This document shows positions 40,870 through 43,419 of a DNA stretch of 43,419 nt, piece by piece. Positions within the stretch are counted from its first letter, which is position 1, and the number at the start of each line of letters is the position of its first letter. The stretch lies in the IMG/VR virus record IMGVR_UViG_3300030098_002230, positions 1-43,419 of that record; one strand, given 5' to 3'. The stretch is from a virus. The notes beneath the pieces are model-generated. The model worked only from the letters and a program-made list of their open reading frames with translations. It did no database searches and was not told the origin of the DNA. The translations under genes and the position numbers were made by a program.

Positions 40870-42300
40870 ATGAAGTATAAATTTAAGACGACTCCATACA
40901 AGCATCAATTGACCGCTTTAGAGCGTTCATGGAATAAAGAATCATTTGCTTATTTTATGGAAATGGGTACCGGAAAAACTAAAGTGTTAATTGATAATGT
41001 TGCAATGCTTTATGATAAAGGAAGAATTGATGGTGCTTTAATTGTAGCTCCTAAAGGAGTTGTATCAACTTGGTATAAACAAGAACTTCCTGCTCACTTA
41101 CCAGACCATATTGAAAATGTGGCAGTATTGTGGCAAGCCAATATCAATAAAAAACAACAAGAGAAATTAGACACTTTATTTAAAACCGGACATGATCTTC
41201 ATATTCTTATTATGAATGTTGAAGCTTTTAGCACAGAAAAAGGAAGAATTTTTGCAGCGAAATTTTTAAGGTCACACAAATCTTTAATGGCTATCGATGA
41301 GAGCACCACTATCAAAAATCCTAAAGCCAAAAGAACTAAAGCTATTGAATCAATGCGTACTTTGACTTTATATAGAAGAATTCTTACAGGTTCTCCTGTA
41401 ACTAGAAATCCACTAGACTTATACAGTCAATGTGAGTTTTTAGATCCTTACCATTTAGACCATACTTCTTATTATTCTTTTAGGACTAGATATGCTGTTA
41501 TGAGAACGGCTAATATTGCTGGTCGGTCTATTCAATTAGTTTCTGGCTTTAAAAATTTGGGAGAATTATCAGATAAATTAAAACCTTTTTCTTACAGAGT
41601 CTTAAAAGAAGATTGTTTAGATTTACCAGGTAAAATTTATATGAAAAGAGAAATAACTTTAACTCCTGAACAAAAGAAAGTTTATGACGAAATGAAACGA
41701 ACTGCTTTAGCTACTTTAAATGGAAAACAAGTTACTACGGTTAATGCTTTAACACAACTTATGCGATTACAACAAATTGCGTGTGGTCATTTTACAGCTG
41801 ATGATGGTTCTATACAAAATATAAAAAACAACAGAATAGAAGAACTGATGGATGTATTAGAAGAAGTAGAAGGTAAGGCCATTATTTGGTGTCATTACCA
41901 AAGAGATGTAGAAAATGTATTTGAAAGAGTTTCTAAACGTTTTGGTCCGGGATCCGTGGTCCATTATTATGGAGGCACGCTTCAAGAAGAACGGGACAAG
42001 GCACTTAAAAACTTTAAAGAAAAACCTGATTGTAGATTTTTCGTAGGGACCCCTGCAACTGGTGGTTATGGAATAACTTTGACAGTAGCTAATACTGTTA
42101 TCTATTACTCTAATGGATATGATCTAGAAAAAAGAATGCAATCAGAAGACAGAGCACATAGAATAGGACAAAAGTCGTCAGTGACATACGTAGATATTAT
42201 AGCTGATGATACAGTAGATACCAAGATAGTAAAATCTCTTCGTAAAAAAATAAATATTGCTTCTAAAGTTCTAGGGGAAGAACTTAAGTCATGGATTTAG
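40870..42300 (+). CDS. SNF2-type DNA helicase/translocase
   Basis: 476 residues. Q-like start YKHQLTALERSW, Walker A MGTGKTK (32-38), Ia APKGVVSTW, Walker B with DEST (143-146, the SNF2-type DESx), motif III RRILTGSPVTRNPLDLY, IV KAIIWCHYQRDVENVF, V FFVGTPATGGYGITLTVANTVIYYS and VI QSEDRAHRIGQ. All motifs of a minimal phage SNF2 enzyme are present. It is the only large plus-strand replication gene and starts from the divergent promoter. One RTCCRTG heptad (41945-41965) lies in codons for RFGPGSVVHYYG. Confidence 0.88.
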   Translation: MKYKFKTTPYKHQLTALERSWNKESFAYFMEMGTGKTKVLIDNVAMLYDKGRIDGALIVAPKGVVSTWYKQELPAHLPDHIENVAVLWQANINKKQQEKLDTLFKTGHDLHILIMNVEAFSTEKGRIFAAKFLRSHKSLMAIDESTTIKNPKAKRTKAIESMRTLTLYRRILTGSPVTRNPLDLYSQCEFLDPYHLDHTSYYSFRTRYAVMRTANIAGRSIQLVSGFKNLGELSDKLKPFSYRVLKEDCLDLPGKIYMKREITLTPEQKKVYDEMKRTALATLNGKQVTTVNALTQLMRLQQIACGHFTADDGSIQNIKNNRIEELMDVLEEVEGKAIIWCHYQRDVENVFERVSKRFGPGSVVHYYGGTLQEERDKALKNFKEKPDCRFFVGTPATGGYGITLTVANTVIYYSNGYDLEKRMQSEDRAHRIGQKSSVTYVDIIADDTVDTKIVKSLRKKINIASKVLGEELKSWI

Positions 42301-42331
42301 TAGGATATACACGCGAGGCGCGCAGAATTTT
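42300..42331. repeat. 32-nt dispersed repeat, copy 2
   Basis: Begins with the last base of the SNF2 stop codon and matches 11746-11777 at 28 of 32 positions without gaps. Both copies lie in short non-coding gaps and both can form a tiny GC-only hairpin although the bases differ there. Here it lies just beyond the end of the 39-residue minus-strand gene. Confidence 0.6.
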
Positions 42332-42450
42332 TAGTTTTTAAAATATATAGCCAACAGCATTAAAAATAAAACAAGTCCTTGATACTTATTGAAAAGGGTA
42401 ACGAAGACTTTTTCATGATAAGCTTTAAGCTTTTCCCATATAAATTTCAT
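42331..42450 (-). CDS. 39-residue one-TM protein
   Basis: MKFIWEKLKAYHEKVFVTLF, then NKYQGLVLFLMLLAIYFKN: an amphipathic N-terminal helix and a C-terminal membrane segment. AGGAGAAAC precedes the ATG. It follows the endolysin gene on the same strand and could be a small holin or lysis accessory. Confidence 0.55.
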   Translation of the reverse strand: MKFIWEKLKAYHEKVFVTLFNKYQGLVLFLMLLAIYFKN

Positions 42451-42462
42451 TGTTTCTCCTGG

Positions 42463-42921
42463 TTAGATAGGCGCGTAACAAGTTTTATTATTTTCGTCTT
42501 TATATGCTTTCAAATATTGTTTTCTATTGTTGCCTTCAGAATAACTGCAGTGTACCCAGCCCGAGTTAGGATCTGATTCGTTCCAGAACTCGAGAATCAA
42601 TTGGTCATAGTCTAGGTTTTCGTTGATGTAATCTGCTAATTCTTTATTAGATACTCCAAAAATTTCGAAGTCTGCCGCCTCTCCTTTTGCATGTTGCGAC
42701 GTGGTTTTACTGCCTATGGCAATACACAATTCTGGAGAGCGATATCCGCTAGAAACGGTCACTACGCGTCCAAAGTGCTCTCTGACAGGCTGTAGGACGT
42801 GCGTACAGAGCGATTTGAGGTTGTCCTGGTGCTCCTCACTAGGGGTATTATCAATGCCTTTCCTCGTGGCTGTTTGGGACTTTATAAGTTCTGCTAAACT
42901 AAAATTTGCTGATAATTTCAT
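42463..42921 (-). CDS. Endolysin, M15-type peptidase
   Basis: 152 residues from the ATG at 42921, decided by its overlap with the upstream stop (ATGA); the frame is open for 20 further codons. The zinc ligands of the M15/VanY-like fold are visible: SSGYRSPELC, SQHAKGEAADFEI (H77, D84) and GWVHCSYS (H124). It should cleave peptide cross-links of peptidoglycan at lysis. It has no signal peptide, so it needs a holin; a TM protein is coupled upstream and a holin-like gene lies at 11340. Confidence 0.82.
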   Translation of the reverse strand: MKLSANFSLAELIKSQTATRKGIDNTPSEEHQDNLKSLCTHVLQPVREHFGRVVTVSSGYRSPELCIAIGSKTTSQHAKGEAADFEIFGVSNKELADYINENLDYDQLILEFWNESDPNSGWVHCSYSEGNNRKQYLKAYKDENNKTCYAPI

Positions 42922-43112
42922 GATAAGAAGTGTTGAAATAATTGTAAGGCCACGGCCCCCACCGTAGCTAAAAGAACCCAATAGATTTTATCTATCTTGC
43001 CACCCAATTCATGAATACCTTTGTGCATATGACTGATATCTTTTTTTACACCCTTTACATGTCCATATAGGGATACAATGTGTTCTCTAGTTGTTTTTGG
43101 TTCAATAGCCAT
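42918..43112 (-). CDS. Small C-terminal TM protein, lysis-linked
   Basis: 64 residues: charged helical N-terminus (KTTREHIVSLYGHVKGVKKD, MHKGIHELGGKID) and a C-terminal membrane segment (IYWVLLATVGAVALQLF). This is the XhlA/holin-accessory layout. It is translationally coupled to the endolysin, which makes a lysis role likely. Confidence 0.6.
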   Translation of the reverse strand: MAIEPKTTREHIVSLYGHVKGVKKDISHMHKGIHELGGKIDKIYWVLLATVGAVALQLFQHFLS

Positions 43113-43417
43113 TAAGTTCTTCTCGCAATTTCCTGTTCACTTGGTGACAATAACGCTGTCTCTGTTCGTGTCAACCCTGTAATTGGACTTTTTTGTGGCG
43201 AAACTGCGGCTATATTTGGACTAGGCATTTTTGGTAGTGGTGGTGTCTGAATTGGTTGTTTTGATAAAGCTGCAAGCCTATTTGCTTTAGGCGTTATAAT
43301 TTCTGAAGTTTTATCTATTACTTCTTCTTCTTCAATCTCTGGTTTTTGTTTAGGCATAGTTAGATCTTTGTTTCTATATTCTTTTATTACTTTTCTTAAT
43401 TCCTTAATTGGAAACAC
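43112..43417 (-). CDS. Pro/Lys-rich protein at the window edge
   Basis: 101 residues read from a GTG at 43417; the true start may lie beyond the window or at an internal ATG at 43357 (MPKQKPEIEEEEVIDK). The sequence is disordered, rich in Pro, Lys, Glu and Ser (PPLPKMPSPNIAAVSPQKSP) and ends SPSEQEIARRT. It overlaps the next gene by one nucleotide. Function unknown. Confidence 0.4.
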   Translation of the reverse strand: MFPIKELRKVIKEYRNKDLTMPKQKPEIEEEEVIDKTSEIITPKANRLAALSKQPIQTPPLPKMPSPNIAAVSPQKSPITGLTRTETALLSPSEQEIARRT

Positions 43418-43419
43418 AA

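Noticed and set aside
1-43419. Terminal redundancy or integrase/attachment site
   Set aside because: The first and last bases show no visible overlap, no integrase or excisionase was recognised, and no tRNA fragment was seen.

Overview
The window is most of a lytic-type marine bacteriophage genome. It is AT-rich and very tightly packed, with stop/start overlaps such as ATGA and TAATG throughout. Core genes are a large terminase, P22-like portal, Mu gpT-like capsid protein, P22 gp4/SU10-type adaptors, family A DNA polymerase, AEP-type primase, SF1 and SNF2 helicases and an M15 endolysin. No tape-measure or tail-tube gene, integrase, phage RNA polymerase or tRNA was seen, so a short-tailed (podovirus-like) phage is most likely. 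Gene style resembles uncultured marine phages of SAR11-like alphaproteobacteria; the host is an inference, nothing in the sequence proves it.

Layout. 1-20233 (minus strand) is the late operon: TerL, two large virion-associated proteins, portal, a run of small basic proteins with a holin-like protein, a GroES-like co-chaperonin, scaffold, capsid and decoration proteins, adaptors and repeat-rich tail proteins. The tail gene after it runs off the left edge. 20234-20439 holds no gene: it carries a candidate late promoter, GC-rich repeats and a strong terminator. 20440-22208 (minus) is a small early operon behind a promoter overlapped by a 29-bp operator-like palindrome. 22233-23850 is the compositional outlier: GC-richer, rightward, with stacked consensus promoters, tiny ORFs, a Gp88-family gene and heptanucleotide repeat tracts.

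23705-26799 carries a VRR-type nuclease, a coiled-coil protein, the small terminase subunit (plus strand, detached from TerL), a palindrome-rich AT-rich stretch that could be an origin or operator array, and a Cas4/RecB-like nuclease. 26908-33921 is the accessory region: a 2OG oxygenase, a LAGLIDADG endonuclease and many 25-80 residue proteins (lipoproteins, one-TM proteins, zinc knuckles, two-cysteine exported proteins), many of which were found only by reading overlapping frames. 33931-42300 is the replication module, ending in a divergent promoter that drives the SNF2-like helicase rightward. 42331-43417 has the endolysin and small membrane proteins and continues off the right edge.

The most unusual signals are (1) two families of 7-bp DNA repeats, one of which (consensus near RTCCRTG) is embedded in conserved coding genes nearly always on the same genomic strand; (2) a set of near-consensus promoters whose -10 lies only 6-8 nt before an ATG, implying leaderless mRNAs; (3) a cluster of TGTAAAATGTC sites including a perfect 26-bp palindrome; and (4) dense overlapping micro-genes. 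All coordinates for the small genes and motifs were worked out by hand from the sequence; no database search was run.
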